NCBI RefSeq assembly: GCF_000429865.1
Contig: NZ_KE386977.1
Location: 119,393 to 183,392, forward strand
DNA length: 64,000 nucleotides
Direction of reading: 5' to 3'
Origin: Cucumibacter marinus DSM 18995
Lineage (GTDB): Bacteria; Pseudomonadota; Alphaproteobacteria; Rhizobiales; Devosiaceae
This document shows positions 44,956-54,085 of this stretch, one piece after another (within the stretch, counting starts at the first letter, position 1; each line of letters opens with the position of its first letter). The position numbers and the translations under genes are program-made. The notes beneath the pieces were generated by a model. The model was not told where the DNA came from and did not search any database. It saw only the letters and a program-made list of their open reading frames with translations.

Positions 44956-45954
44956 TCAGTGGATCGCGCGGCGCGCGCCAAACTGGAATTCGCTCACCTG
45001 GCGATAAGTCTCGCCGGGGCGCAGGGTGATCGAGGGAAAATCGGTGTGGTGGGGCGCGTCGGGCCAGTGCTGGGGTTCGAGGGCGACCCCGGCATGCGCA
45101 CCGAAAGGCGTCACCGCTTCCATGGCACCGTCATAGACCTGCAGGCCCGGCGCCGTCGTCAAAACCCCGAGGGAGAGGTTGCCCGCCTCAAGCCGTGCCA
45201 CCTCGCGCAGATCTGTGGGCGCGTCTGACAGGCAGAAATTATGGTCGAGCGGTTCCTGGCCCGGCGCCAGAAGGGGCCGGGGAGCGCGCAGATCGAACCG
45301 CGTGCTCCCGACCGGCTCAGGCCCGCCGCAGGGAATCCGGTGTGCATCGACCGGCAGATACCGATCGGTGTGAACGCAAAGCGTGTGACCGGAAAGATCC
45401 GGTGCGCCGTCGAGCGTCCAATAGGCGTGATGGGCAAAATTGCACAGGGTCGGCGCGTCGGTCACGGCCTCGATCTCGAGCCGGAGCGCCTCATCGCCGG
45501 TTACGCAATAGGTGGCCGTAATATCAAGCGTGCCGGGAAAGCCGTCCGCACGGTGGGGGAGGCGAAGGCCGAACCGGCACGCAGATGCTGTTGCCTCGAT
45601 CAGCGCCCAGTTCCGGGCGGCGCTGCCCGTCGTGCCGCCATGCAGGGTGGTGCGATTGTTTTCGTTGCGGTCGAGCGCATACACTTCGCCATCGATCTCG
45701 ACACTGCCGCCGGCGATCCGGTTGGCGACGCGGCCGACAATCGCGCCGTAATAGCGTAGCGGGCCGAGATAAGCCTTTAAATCCGAACTGCCCAGAACCA
45801 ACGAATGATCATGGCCTTCAATGCGTAAATCGCACAGGCTCGCACCCCAGCTCATCAGCCTTGCGCTGAGAGCGCCGCGCCCGATCTGCACCAGCGCGAT
45901 CGCGCTGCCATCGGGCGCAGGTCCGAAGCTGTCGGTCGCGGCGGCAGCCGGCAT
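44956..45954 (-). CDS. Aldose 1-epimerase (mutarotase)
   Basis: A 332-residue enzyme of the galactose mutarotase-like fold, interconverting alpha and beta anomers of an aldose. Motifs: GRVANRIAGG, the NRTTLHGG, a His in FAHHAYWTLDG and an active-site Glu in ALEPQHWPDAPH. In this operon it would supply the anomer needed by the 1-dehydrogenase. It lies 9 bp after that gene. Confidence 0.93.
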   Translation of the reverse strand: MPAAAATDSFGPAPDGSAIALVQIGRGALSARLMSWGASLCDLRIEGHDHSLVLGSSDLKAYLGPLRYYGAIVGRVANRIAGGSVEIDGEVYALDRNENNRTTLHGGTTGSAARNWALIEATASACRFGLRLPHRADGFPGTLDITATYCVTGDEALRLEIEAVTDAPTLCNFAHHAYWTLDGAPDLSGHTLCVHTDRYLPVDAHRIPCGGPEPVGSTRFDLRAPRPLLAPGQEPLDHNFCLSDAPTDLREVARLEAGNLSLGVLTTAPGLQVYDGAMEAVTPFGAHAGVALEPQHWPDAPHHTDFPSITLRPGETYRQVSEFQFGARRAIH

Positions 45955-45963
45955 AGCGCGCTC

Positions 45964-46935
45964 CTATTCGATGAAGGGCTCGACGCTGACCCGGCGGCCG
46001 AGCATGAAGGCGTCGGCGACATGCAGGAGAGGCGAGAGATCCATATCGGTTTCGCCACTCGCCAGCAGCCGGGCGAAATTGGCATAGAGCCGGTGATATT
46101 CGCCACCCAGCGGCGCCTTGTCCTCCCCGCCCTCATCTGCCGTTTCGTGCAGTACGGCATCGCTGGCAAGCGTTTCGCCATCGATGGCAAGCCTTGCCCC
46201 GCCATCCGAGAGCACGAGATCACCCTCGGTGGTCCGAATGTCCATCGACCAGGTCTGCTCGCCTTCCTGGCGGAAATCGAAATCGGCGGAGACCGCAGCT
46301 CCATCGGGATGGGCAAAGGTGAGGTCCGCCGCGATCGGTGTGTCGCAATTCTCGGGCACGAACAGGGTCGCCGCGCGCATATGCACCGGCACCGGCAGGA
46401 TTTCGGTCAGTATCGACAGGGCATTGATCCCGGGATCGAACACGCCGAGCCCGCCCGACTTCCAGATCCAGGTCTGACCCGGGTGCCAGCGCCGCACATC
46501 CTCTTTCCAGGTGATGGTCAGCGAGGTGAGACGCTTGTTGCGCAGCCACGCCCTGGCATTGGCCACTTGTGCGGCCTCACGCGAATGCCAGGTGGCATAG
46601 ATCGACAGGTCGGCCTGTTTCGCCATCGCCTCGAGTTCGCGGCATTCGCTCACCGACGCACCGGGGGGCTTTTCGAGCATGACATGACGGCCCGACCTCA
46701 GCGCCTGGGCCGCGACTTCGAAACGGGGAACCGGCGGAATACAGATGGAGACGGCGGTGACTTCGGGATGGGCGGCAAACAGCGCGTCAAGGGATTGAAA
46801 GCCCGGCACCCCCTCGACAGCACCCTCGAGCGAGGCGGTGGCCACCAGTTCGAAATCCGGTGATGCGCTGAGGGCGGGGACATGCTGGTCACGGGCGATC
46901 TTGCCGACCCCCACCAGGGCGATTTTCGTGGTCAT
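45964..46935 (-). CDS. Aldose 1-dehydrogenase of the Gfo/Idh/MocA family (L-arabinose / D-galactose)
   Basis: A 323-residue NAD(P) enzyme with the Rossmann start KIALVGVGKIARDQHVPAL and EKPPGAS in the substrate lysine region. The segment KEDVRRWHPGQTWIWKSGG followed by GVFDPGINALSI is, from memory, the same as in galactose 1-dehydrogenases and Azospirillum L-arabinose 1-dehydrogenase. It would oxidise the sugar to the lactone, first step of the pathway. The start shares a base with the preceding stop (TGATG). Confidence 0.88.
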   Translation of the reverse strand: MTTKIALVGVGKIARDQHVPALSASPDFELVATASLEGAVEGVPGFQSLDALFAAHPEVTAVSICIPPVPRFEVAAQALRSGRHVMLEKPPGASVSECRELEAMAKQADLSIYATWHSREAAQVANARAWLRNKRLTSLTITWKEDVRRWHPGQTWIWKSGGLGVFDPGINALSILTEILPVPVHMRAATLFVPENCDTPIAADLTFAHPDGAAVSADFDFRQEGEQTWSMDIRTTEGDLVLSDGGARLAIDGETLASDAVLHETADEGGEDKAPLGGEYHRLYANFARLLASGETDMDLSPLLHVADAFMLGRRVSVEPFIE

Positions 46936-48677
46936 CAGTGCGAATCCCGGCCTACGGGCGCACCTCGGCACCCTTTGAGAAAGCTCAGATCTGCCCCTGT
47001 ATCCGCGCCCTCGACATATTGCTGATGCAACCAGGGATAACCCGATTGCGCCAGTTCGACCGCCGGCTTGTAGTCTGCGAGGCGCCTGGCGATCTCTTCC
47101 TCGGAAACGTCGAGCCGGATGCTGCGCGCCTCGACATCGATCTCGATCATGTCGCCATTGCGCACTGCCGCCAGCGGACCGCCGACTGCCGCCTCGGGTG
47201 AAGTGTGCAGGATCACGGTGCCATAGGCGGTGCCGGACATGCGTGCATCGGAAATCCGCACCATGTCGGTAATGCCCTTTTTGAGGATCTTGGGCGGCAG
47301 GCCCATATTGCCCACCTCGGCCATGCCCGGATAGCCGCGCGGGCCGCAATTCTTCAGCACCATCACGCAGTTCTCATCGATGTCGAGACTGTCGTCGGTG
47401 ATCAGCGCCTTGTACTCGTCGATGCTTTCGAACACGACAGCCCGGCCCCGGTGCTTCATCAGATGTGCCGAGGCCGCGGAGGGTTTGATCACCGCGCCAT
47501 TGGGCGCAAGATTGCCCTTGAGAACCGCGATGCCGCCATTCTGGGTGAGCGCCTTTTCGACCGGCAGGATGACGTCTTCATTGTGGTTGACCGCATCGCG
47601 GACCTCGTCCCAGATCGGGCCGCCGGAGACTGTCAGGGCATCCTTGTTCAGCAATCCCGCTTCGCCAAGATGGCGCAACACCACCGGCAACCCGCCGGCA
47701 TAAAAGAACTCTTCCATCAGGTATTTGCCTGAGGGCATCAGGTTGACGATGGTCGCCACATCGCGCCCGCAGCGGTCCCAGTCGTCGAGCGTGAGATCGA
47801 TGCCGACCCGGCCCGCAATGGCGAGCAGATGCACCACGGCATTGGTCGACCCGCCAATCGCCCCGTTTGTACGGATGGCATTCTCGAAGGCGGATTTGGT
47901 CAGGATGTCGGAAGGCTTGAGGTCGTCTTTGACCATCTGCACGATCCGCCGGCCTGACATCTGCGCCATGGCCCGGCGACGGCTGTCGACCGCGGGAATG
48001 GCCGCATTGCCTGACAGCGCCATGCCAAGCGCCTCGACCATCGAGGCCATGCTGGAGGCGGTGCCCATGGTGTTGCACGAACCCGCCGAGCGCGACATCG
48101 AGGCCTCGGCCTCAACGAATTCCTCGGGTTTCATCTCGCCGGCTTTTACCGCCTCGGAGAACTTCCACAAATGGGTTCCCGAGCCGACCCGCTCTCCCCG
48201 GAAATAGCCATTGAGCATCGGGCCGCCGGTCACAACGATCGAGGGCATGTCGGTCGATGCGGCGCCCATCAGCAGGCTCGGCGTGGTCTTGTCGCAACCG
48301 ACCAGCAGCACCGCGCCGTCCATGGGTTGGCCCCGCATGGCTTCTTCCACCGCCATGGCGGCGAGGTTTCGGAACATCATCGCCGTCGGCCGGAACGAGC
48401 TCTCCGCCGCCGAGAACACGGGCACCTCGACGGGGAATCCGCCAGCCTCATAGATCCCGTTCTTCACCCGGTCGGCCAGTTCGCGCAGATGCGCATTGCA
48501 GGGGGTCAGTTCCGACCATGTGTTGAGGATACCGATCACCGGCCGCCCGTCGAACATGTCGTGCGGGAAACCCTGGTTCTTCATCCAGCCACGGTGATAG
48601 ATCTGATCACGACCGGTACCGCCGAACCACTCCTGGGATCGCAATTTGCGGGGCCATTTGGCCGGCTGGAAACTCAT
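46935..48677 (-). CDS. IlvD/Edd-family aldonate dehydratase, probably L-arabinonate dehydratase
   Basis: A 580-residue iron-sulfur dehydratase. Three cysteines fit the cluster ligands of L-arabinonate dehydratase: Cys60 (TPCNAH), Cys128 (VGCDKTTPS) and Cys201 (GSCNTMGTAS), in the same spacing as the rhizobial enzyme, which has a [2Fe-2S] cluster. It removes water from L-arabinonate (or a stereochemically related aldonate) to give 2-keto-3-deoxy-arabinonate. The first enzyme gene after the transporter. Not IlvD of valine synthesis, as length and context show. Confidence 0.9.
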   Translation of the reverse strand: MSFQPAKWPRKLRSQEWFGGTGRDQIYHRGWMKNQGFPHDMFDGRPVIGILNTWSELTPCNAHLRELADRVKNGIYEAGGFPVEVPVFSAAESSFRPTAMMFRNLAAMAVEEAMRGQPMDGAVLLVGCDKTTPSLLMGAASTDMPSIVVTGGPMLNGYFRGERVGSGTHLWKFSEAVKAGEMKPEEFVEAEASMSRSAGSCNTMGTASSMASMVEALGMALSGNAAIPAVDSRRRAMAQMSGRRIVQMVKDDLKPSDILTKSAFENAIRTNGAIGGSTNAVVHLLAIAGRVGIDLTLDDWDRCGRDVATIVNLMPSGKYLMEEFFYAGGLPVVLRHLGEAGLLNKDALTVSGGPIWDEVRDAVNHNEDVILPVEKALTQNGGIAVLKGNLAPNGAVIKPSAASAHLMKHRGRAVVFESIDEYKALITDDSLDIDENCVMVLKNCGPRGYPGMAEVGNMGLPPKILKKGITDMVRISDARMSGTAYGTVILHTSPEAAVGGPLAAVRNGDMIEIDVEARSIRLDVSEEEIARRLADYKPAVELAQSGYPWLHQQYVEGADTGADLSFLKGCRGAPVGRDSH

Positions 48678-48714
48678 GACACTTCCTCGGGTTGGAGGGC
48701 GCCGGCGAGGGCTC

Positions 48715-49962
48715 TTAGCCCTGCTTGCGCTTGTTGTAGACGTCGAACACCACGGCTGCGAGCAGCACCAGGCCCTTGATCATCTGCTGGTAGTCGATGC
48801 CGATGCCCATGATCGACATGCCGTTGTTGAGAACCCCCATCAGGAAGGCCCCGACCACGGCACCGATGATGCGACCGACCCCGCCCGACATCGACGCGCC
48901 GCCGATGAACACCGCTGCGATGACGTCGAGTTCGAGCGCGAAGCCGGCCTTGGGCGTGGCTGTGTTGAGCCGCGCGGCAAACACGAGGCCGGCAGCGGCG
49001 GCGAGGAAGCCCATATTCATGAAGGCAAGGAAGGTCAGCCGCTCGGTCTTGATGCCGGAAAGCTTGGCCGCCTTCTCATTCCCCCCGAGGGCATAGACCC
49101 GCCGGCCGATGGTCGTGTTCTGGGTCAGGAACGCATAGACGACAGTCAGGACACCCATGGTGATCAGCACATTGGGCAGGCCGCGGAAGGTCGAAAGCTT
49201 GTAGGTGATGAAGATGATGGCGGCGGCAACGATCGCATTGCGGGCGATAAAAAAGCCGCGCGGCTCATCGACGATGCCATAGGCGCGGTTGCGAGCTCGC
49301 TGGCGAAGACCGATCCAGACCAGCGAGGCCGCGGCCAGGATCCCGGCGGCGAGCGCCAGCGTGTTGACCTGCCGTTCGGCAAAGATCCCTGCAATCGTCT
49401 CCCCGATCACGGGCGGGAAGATGTCCGGCACGAAGCCGTTGGCGATGACCTGGAACTCGCGCGGGAAGGGGCCGACCGACTGACCTTCAAGCAGCCACAA
49501 GGAGAGGCCGCGGAACACCAGCATGCCGGCAAGGGTGACGATGAAGGACGGGATTTTCCAGTAAGCGACCCAATAACCCTGCGCCGCCCCGATCAGCGCG
49601 CCCGTGATCAGGCACACCACCACGGTCACATACATGGGTTGGTCGAAATGCACCATCATCACCGCCGCCAGGGCGCCGATGAAGCCCATCACCGAGCCGA
49701 CCGAGAGGTCGATATTGCCCGAGACGATGACCACCAGCATGCCCAGCGCCATAATGATGATGTAGCTGTTCTGCAGGAGGAGGTTGGTGATGTTGACCGC
49801 GCGCAGCAGCGTGCCATCCGTCACAACCTGGAAGAACACCATGATCGCGATCAGGGCGAACAGGAGGCCGTATTCGCGAAGGTGCGAAGACAGGTATTCC
49901 CTTACGCTTTTGCCCGAATCGGACTGTTTTTCAGCGATGTCATCGCTTTGAGCCAATGCCAC
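48715..49962 (-). CDS. gguB: Multiple monosaccharide ABC transporter permease
   Basis: A 415-residue inner-membrane permease with about ten to twelve hydrophobic segments and the class signature VIVSGNIDLSVGSVMGFIGALAA, GYWVAYWKIPSFIVTLAGMLVFRGL and FIGGASMSGGVGR. It works with GguA and ChvE, as in Agrobacterium, to import L-arabinose, D-xylose, D-galactose, D-glucose and others. The gene lies 11 bp after gguA. Confidence 0.93.
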   Translation of the reverse strand: MALAQSDDIAEKQSDSGKSVREYLSSHLREYGLLFALIAIMVFFQVVTDGTLLRAVNITNLLLQNSYIIIMALGMLVVIVSGNIDLSVGSVMGFIGALAAVMMVHFDQPMYVTVVVCLITGALIGAAQGYWVAYWKIPSFIVTLAGMLVFRGLSLWLLEGQSVGPFPREFQVIANGFVPDIFPPVIGETIAGIFAERQVNTLALAAGILAAASLVWIGLRQRARNRAYGIVDEPRGFFIARNAIVAAAIIFITYKLSTFRGLPNVLITMGVLTVVYAFLTQNTTIGRRVYALGGNEKAAKLSGIKTERLTFLAFMNMGFLAAAAGLVFAARLNTATPKAGFALELDVIAAVFIGGASMSGGVGRIIGAVVGAFLMGVLNNGMSIMGIGIDYQQMIKGLVLLAAVVFDVYNKRKQG

Positions 49963-49973
49963 CGTTCCTCTCC

Positions 49974-51491
49974 CTATTCATTGACGATGAGCGACATGAT
50001 CTTTTCCTGACTGGCCTCGCCGGCGGCGAGTTCGCCCACCAGCGCGCCTTCGTTCATGACGTAGATCCGGTCACACATGCCGATCAGCTCGGGCATTTCC
50101 GATGAGATCATGACGACCCCTTTTCCCTCTGCCGCGAGCTCGTTGATGATGGTGTAGATTTCGTATTTCGCCCCCACATCGATGCCGCGCGTCGGCTCAT
50201 CGAGAATGAGGACCTCGGGGGCCGTGTTCAGCCATTTGGCCAGAACGACCTTTTGCTGGTTTCCGCCCGACAGATTGATCGTCTTCTGGAAAACCGATGG
50301 TGTGCGGATGTTCAACGCGTCCCGGTATCGCTCGGCGACCCGGGTTTCTTCATTGCGGTTGAGAATGCCGCCCGAGGACACCCCCTCGAGATGGGCGAGG
50401 GTGGTGTTGAATCGGATGGTTTCATCGAGCACCAGTCCGAGCGACTTGCGGTCCTCTGTGACATAGGAGATGCCCGCATGGATCGCCTTGTCGACGCTGC
50501 TGACATCGACCGGCTTGCCGCCGAGCTTCACCTCGCCGGAAATGTTGCGGCCATAGCTCTGCCCGAAGATCGACATGGCGAGCTCGGTGCGGCCCGACCC
50601 CATGACCCCGGCAATACCGACAACCTCGCCCCGCCGGACAGTGAAACTGGCGTTCTTGATCACCTGCCGTTCCGCGTGTTGGGGATGCCAGGCATTCCAG
50701 CCGGAGACCTCCATCAGCACTTCGGCCGGCTTGCGATGGTGTTCGGGGAAGCGGTGGGTCATATCGCGGCCCACCATATCGCGCACGATCCGGTCCTCGC
50801 TCAGCCCCTCAGAGGCATCAAGGGTCGAAACGGTCATGCCGTCGCGGATCACGGTCACGGTGTCGGCGACATAGCGCACCTCGCCCAGCTTGTGAGAGAT
50901 GATGATGCAGGTGACGCCTTGCGCCTTGAGTTCGAGCATCAGGTCCAAAAGCTTGCGGCTGTCATTTTCCTGCAGCGCCGCGGTCGGCTCATCGAGGATG
51001 AGCAGCTTCACGTCCTTCGACAGCGCCTTGGCGATCTCGACGAGCTGCTGTTTGCCCACACCGATGGCATCGACCTTGGTCGTCGGCGGTTCCTTGAGAC
51101 CAACCTTGGCCAGAAGCTCTTCGGTGCGTGTGTTCGTTTCGCGCCAGTCGATCACCCCGCGCTTGGCGCGCTCATTGCCCAGAAAGATGTTCTCGGCAAT
51201 GGAGAGCTGGGGCACGAGGGCCAGCTCCTGGTGGATGATGATGATGCCGCGCGCCTCGCTGTCCGAGATGTCGCGGAAGGCGATGGGTTCGCCCTCGAAG
51301 GTCATTTCACCTTCATAGCTGCCGGTGGGGTAAACGCCGGAAAGAACCTTCATCAGCGTCGATTTGCCGGCGCCGTTCTCCCCGCAAATGGCGTGGATTT
51401 CGCCCTGTTTGACCGCGATGCTCACCCGGTCGAGCGCCCGGACCCCGGGAAACTCCTTGGTGATTTCGCGCATTTCGAGAAGCGTTGTCAT
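49974..51491 (-). CDS. gguA: Multiple monosaccharide ABC transporter ATPase
   Basis: A 505-residue protein with two fused ATPase domains, usual for sugar CUT2 systems. The first has Walker [10 protein letters not shown] (37-45), a signature segment [14 protein letters not shown] and Walker [12 protein letters not shown]. The second has a degenerate Walker [10 protein letters not shown], as is normal in this class, and signature [15 protein letters not shown] with [13 protein letters not shown]. It powers GguB. Confidence 0.95.
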   Translation of the reverse strand: MTTLLEMREITKEFPGVRALDRVSIAVKQGEIHAICGENGAGKSTLMKVLSGVYPTGSYEGEMTFEGEPIAFRDISDSEARGIIIIHQELALVPQLSIAENIFLGNERAKRGVIDWRETNTRTEELLAKVGLKEPPTTKVDAIGVGKQQLVEIAKALSKDVKLLILDEPTAALQENDSRKLLDLMLELKAQGVTCIIISHKLGEVRYVADTVTVIRDGMTVSTLDASEGLSEDRIVRDMVGRDMTHRFPEHHRKPAEVLMEVSGWNAWHPQHAERQVIKNASFTVRRGEVVGIAGVMGSGRTELAMSIFGQSYGRNISGEVKLGGKPVDVSSVDKAIHAGISYVTEDRKSLGLVLDETIRFNTTLAHLEGVSSGGILNRNEETRVAERYRDALNIRTPSVFQKTINLSGGNQQKVVLAKWLNTAPEVLILDEPTRGIDVGAKYEIYTIINELAAEGKGVVMISSEMPELIGMCDRIYVMNEGALVGELAAGEASQEKIMSLIVNE

Positions 51492-51526
51492 GACGACGAT
51501 CCGTTACCGGTCCCGGTTTGGTGTGC

Positions 51527-51557
51527 TCCTCCCCGCACTATAGCGCAGCGGGGAGGA
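51527..51557 (-). other. Stem-loop between chvE and gguA
   Basis: TCCTCCCCGC, 11 bases, GCGGGGAGGA: a perfect 10-bp stem in the 86-bp gap between the binding protein and ATPase genes. No T-run follows in the direction of transcription. Such structures often protect the upstream mRNA so that binding protein exceeds membrane subunits. Confidence 0.65.
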
Positions 51558-51577
51558 ACAGGCTTTGTCGGGAGGAG

Positions 51578-52645
51578 TTACTGGATCTGGTCCATGGTGT
51601 AGTAGCCGCTGCCAATCAGGATCTCTTCCCAATTGGAGGCATCCACCGACACAGGCTCGAGCAGGTAGGACGGCACAACCTTGACACCATTGTCATAGGT
51701 CGAGGTGTCGTTGATTTCCGGCTCGCTGCCTTGGAGCAGCGCATCGACCATGCCCACGGTGACTCGGGCAAGTTCACGGGTGTCCTTGAACACGGTCGAA
51801 TATTGCTCGCCCGCCAGGATCGACTTGACCGAGGGGACTTCCGCGTCCTGGCCGGTCACGATCGGCATCTTCAGGTCGCCCGAGCCATAACCGACGCCTT
51901 TCAGCGAGGACAGAATGCCGATGGACAGCCCGTCATAAGGCGACAGCACACCATGCACGTTCTGGTCGGTGTAATGGGCCGACAGAAGGTTGTCCATGCG
52001 GGCCTGGGCCACAGCACCGTCCCAGCGCAGGGTTCCGACTGTGTCCATGCCCATCTGGCCGGAGGCCACATTGATCGAACCATCATCGATCAGCGGCTGC
52101 AGCACGCTCATGGCGCCGTCATAGAAGAAGTAGGCATTGTTGTCGTCCGGCGAACCGCCGAACAGTTCGACATTCCAGGTGTCCGCATCGGGGAAGCGCT
52201 CCTTGAGGCCTGCCACGAGCGAGCTGGCCTGCTGAACGCCAACCTTGAAATTGTCGAAGGTCGCATAATAGTCGACATTGCCGCTGTCGCGGATCAGGCG
52301 GTCATAGGCGATGACGCGGATGCCCGAGGCGGCTGCATTTTCGAGCGCATTCGACAGCGTCGTGCCATCGATTGCGGCGATCACCAGCACATCTACGCCC
52401 TTGGTGATCATGTTTTCGATCTGGGCCAGCTGGTTGGGAATGTCGTCTTCGGCATATTGCAGGTCGGTGCCATAACCGGCAGCCTCGAACTGCTCGACCA
52501 TCGAGTTGCCGTCGGAAATCCAGCGCGCCGAGGATTTGGTCGGCATGGCGATGCCGACGGTGCCTTTTTCCTGCGCCGCAGCGGGCACGGTTGCGAGACC
52601 GGCGCCAAGGGCGAGCACGGCCATCAGGGAAACAAGTTTCTTCAT
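51578..52645 (-). CDS. chvE: Multiple monosaccharide-binding protein
   Basis: A 355-residue periplasmic binding protein with a signal peptide (1-24, cut after AAAQ). The mature start [23 protein letters not shown] and the [30 protein letters not shown] segment match ChvE. In Agrobacterium, ChvE binds many aldoses and also signals to VirA; signalling is not implied here. ATG 52645 has GGGAGG 6 bp upstream. It heads the 41574-52645 operon and is divergent from gbpR. Confidence 0.93.
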   Translation of the reverse strand: MKKLVSLMAVLALGAGLATVPAAAQEKGTVGIAMPTKSSARWISDGNSMVEQFEAAGYGTDLQYAEDDIPNQLAQIENMITKGVDVLVIAAIDGTTLSNALENAAASGIRVIAYDRLIRDSGNVDYYATFDNFKVGVQQASSLVAGLKERFPDADTWNVELFGGSPDDNNAYFFYDGAMSVLQPLIDDGSINVASGQMGMDTVGTLRWDGAVAQARMDNLLSAHYTDQNVHGVLSPYDGLSIGILSSLKGVGYGSGDLKMPIVTGQDAEVPSVKSILAGEQYSTVFKDTRELARVTVGMVDALLQGSEPEINDTSTYDNGVKVVPSYLLEPVSVDASNWEEILIGSGYYTMDQIQ

Positions 52646-52752
52646 GAATTCCTCCCATTGAAGCCGCACCGTCACTTCCGTTCCCTGTGACCGCACGGCA
52701 GATAAGGGCCTGAAGGACCCGGCGAGACGTTAGGGGGCGCCGAACATGCCGT

Positions 52753-52769
52753 TCAATTAATTAAATTGA
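52753..52769. promoter_or_regulatory. Candidate GbpR operator in the chvE-gbpR divergent promoter
   Basis: TCAATTAATTAAATTGA is an inverted repeat (6-bp arms, 5-base AT-rich centre) with the LysR-type T-N11-A core, 23 bp before the gbpR start and 108 bp before chvE. A second inverted repeat CATATC aggatt GATATG (52777-52794) overlaps the gbpR start codon. Which one GbpR binds is not shown. Confidence 0.5.
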
Positions 52770-52791
52770 CAATCTGCATATCAGGATTGAT

Positions 52792-53733
52792 ATGTCGTCA
52801 ATGCCCAATCTGGCCAACCGATTGCAGTTGCGCGACTTCCGGCTGATCCAGGCTATTGCCGAGACCGGCCAGCTGGCCCTGGCCGCCGAACGGCTGGCGA
52901 TTTCCCAGCCCGCAGCATCACGCTTACTCACAGGCATCGAGCGCCAGGTCGGCGTGCCGCTGTTCGACCGGCATCCCAAGGGCATGACCCCGACCAATAT
53001 CGGGCAAACGCTGGCCCGCAACGCGGCCAACCTGCTGCATGGTTATGATCATGCCATCGCGGAAACCGAGGCCACCATGTCGGGCCGCGCCGGCTCGGTC
53101 CGCGTCGGGGCCGTAACCGGCGGGGCGGTGGGTTTTGTCGTGCCCGCGGTTCAGGCGCTCAAGAAGGAGACTTCGGGTGCCGACATCCATATTGATGTCG
53201 CGCCCAGCGATATGCTGATCCCGGGTCTGCAGCGTGGCGACTACGAGTTTGTTCTCTCGCGTATCCCGCCGGGGGTCGATGCCCGCCAGTTCGACGTGCG
53301 CCGGGGGCGGGTGGAAGTGATCCGCTTTCTGGTGCGCAAGGGACACCCGCTGATCGGCAAGTCGCCCATCAGTCCGCAGGAGCTGGCGCAGTTCGAATGG
53401 GTGATCCAGGCGCCGCACACCCCGTTGCGTCAGGCGGTGGACGAGGCGTTCTTCACTTTTGGTGTCGAATTGCCGGGGGAAATCGTCAACACCACCTCGC
53501 TTCTGGTGATGATGGCGTACCTCGATTCAACAGACGCGATTGCCCCGGCCAGCCACGAGGTGGCCGACCTTGTCGCACCTGAAGGCGGTGAAAGTCAGCT
53601 CGTTGCGCTCGAACTGGCAGATCCGATCATCGTCAATCCCTATCACCTGATATCGATGCGCCATCAGGCTCTGAGCCCGCTGGCCATCAGGCTGCGCGAC
53701 CTCATCCACAAAGGTCTTTCGGATTTCGGCTGA
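52792..53733 (+). CDS. gbpR: LysR-family regulator GbpR (galactose-binding protein regulator)
   Basis: A 313-residue LysR-type regulator. N-terminal winged HTH (about 8-68) with LQLRDFRLIQAIAETGQLALAAERLAISQPAASRLLTGIE, then a substrate-binding domain. In Agrobacterium, GbpR is divergent from chvE and activates it with sugar, and the gene pair has the same layout here. AGGA lies 5 bp before the ATG at 52792. The signal is probably an imported sugar. The symbol rests on position plus family; sequence identity was not computed. Confidence 0.85.
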   Translation: MSSMPNLANRLQLRDFRLIQAIAETGQLALAAERLAISQPAASRLLTGIERQVGVPLFDRHPKGMTPTNIGQTLARNAANLLHGYDHAIAETEATMSGRAGSVRVGAVTGGAVGFVVPAVQALKKETSGADIHIDVAPSDMLIPGLQRGDYEFVLSRIPPGVDARQFDVRRGRVEVIRFLVRKGHPLIGKSPISPQELAQFEWVIQAPHTPLRQAVDEAFFTFGVELPGEIVNTTSLLVMMAYLDSTDAIAPASHEVADLVAPEGGESQLVALELADPIIVNPYHLISMRHQALSPLAIRLRDLIHKGLSDFG

Positions 53734-53742
53734 GAGCGGTGC

Positions 53743-54051
53743 CTATGCGCCCGGTGCTTGTGCGCCTTCGTCGGGCACCACGATGATATGGGCGTTGGCC
53801 GCGGCCCAGCGCTGGTCGCGCAAGGGACGATAGGCTTCCGAATTGTACCAGGCGAGCGCCGCCGACTTGTCTGGAAACTCGAGGATCACAACGCGCTCAT
53901 AATCCGCTTCACCTTCCAGCGCCTCGAAGCTGCCTGTGCGAGCGAGATATTTTCCACCATGGGCGAACACCGTTTCCGGCGCGCCGGCCATGTAGTCGGC
54001 CATCGATTGAGCGTCTTCGATGGTTACCCGCGACACGATATAAGCAGGCAT
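53743..54051 (-). CDS. DUF1330 family protein
   Basis: A 102-residue ferredoxin-like fold protein of the dimeric alpha/beta barrel type with the DUF1330 pattern: AYIVSRVTIEDAQSMADYMAG, KYLARTGSFEALEG, RVVILEFPDKSAALAWYNSEAYRPLRDQR. Function unknown. It converges on gbpR and lies 34 bp downstream of the HisC-like gene on the same strand, so may belong to that operon. Confidence 0.88.
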   Translation of the reverse strand: MPAYIVSRVTIEDAQSMADYMAGAPETVFAHGGKYLARTGSFEALEGEADYERVVILEFPDKSAALAWYNSEAYRPLRDQRWAAANAHIIVVPDEGAQAPGA

Positions 54052-54085
54052 TCTCTCCTCCTTGTGCCCGGGAAACCGGACCTTG

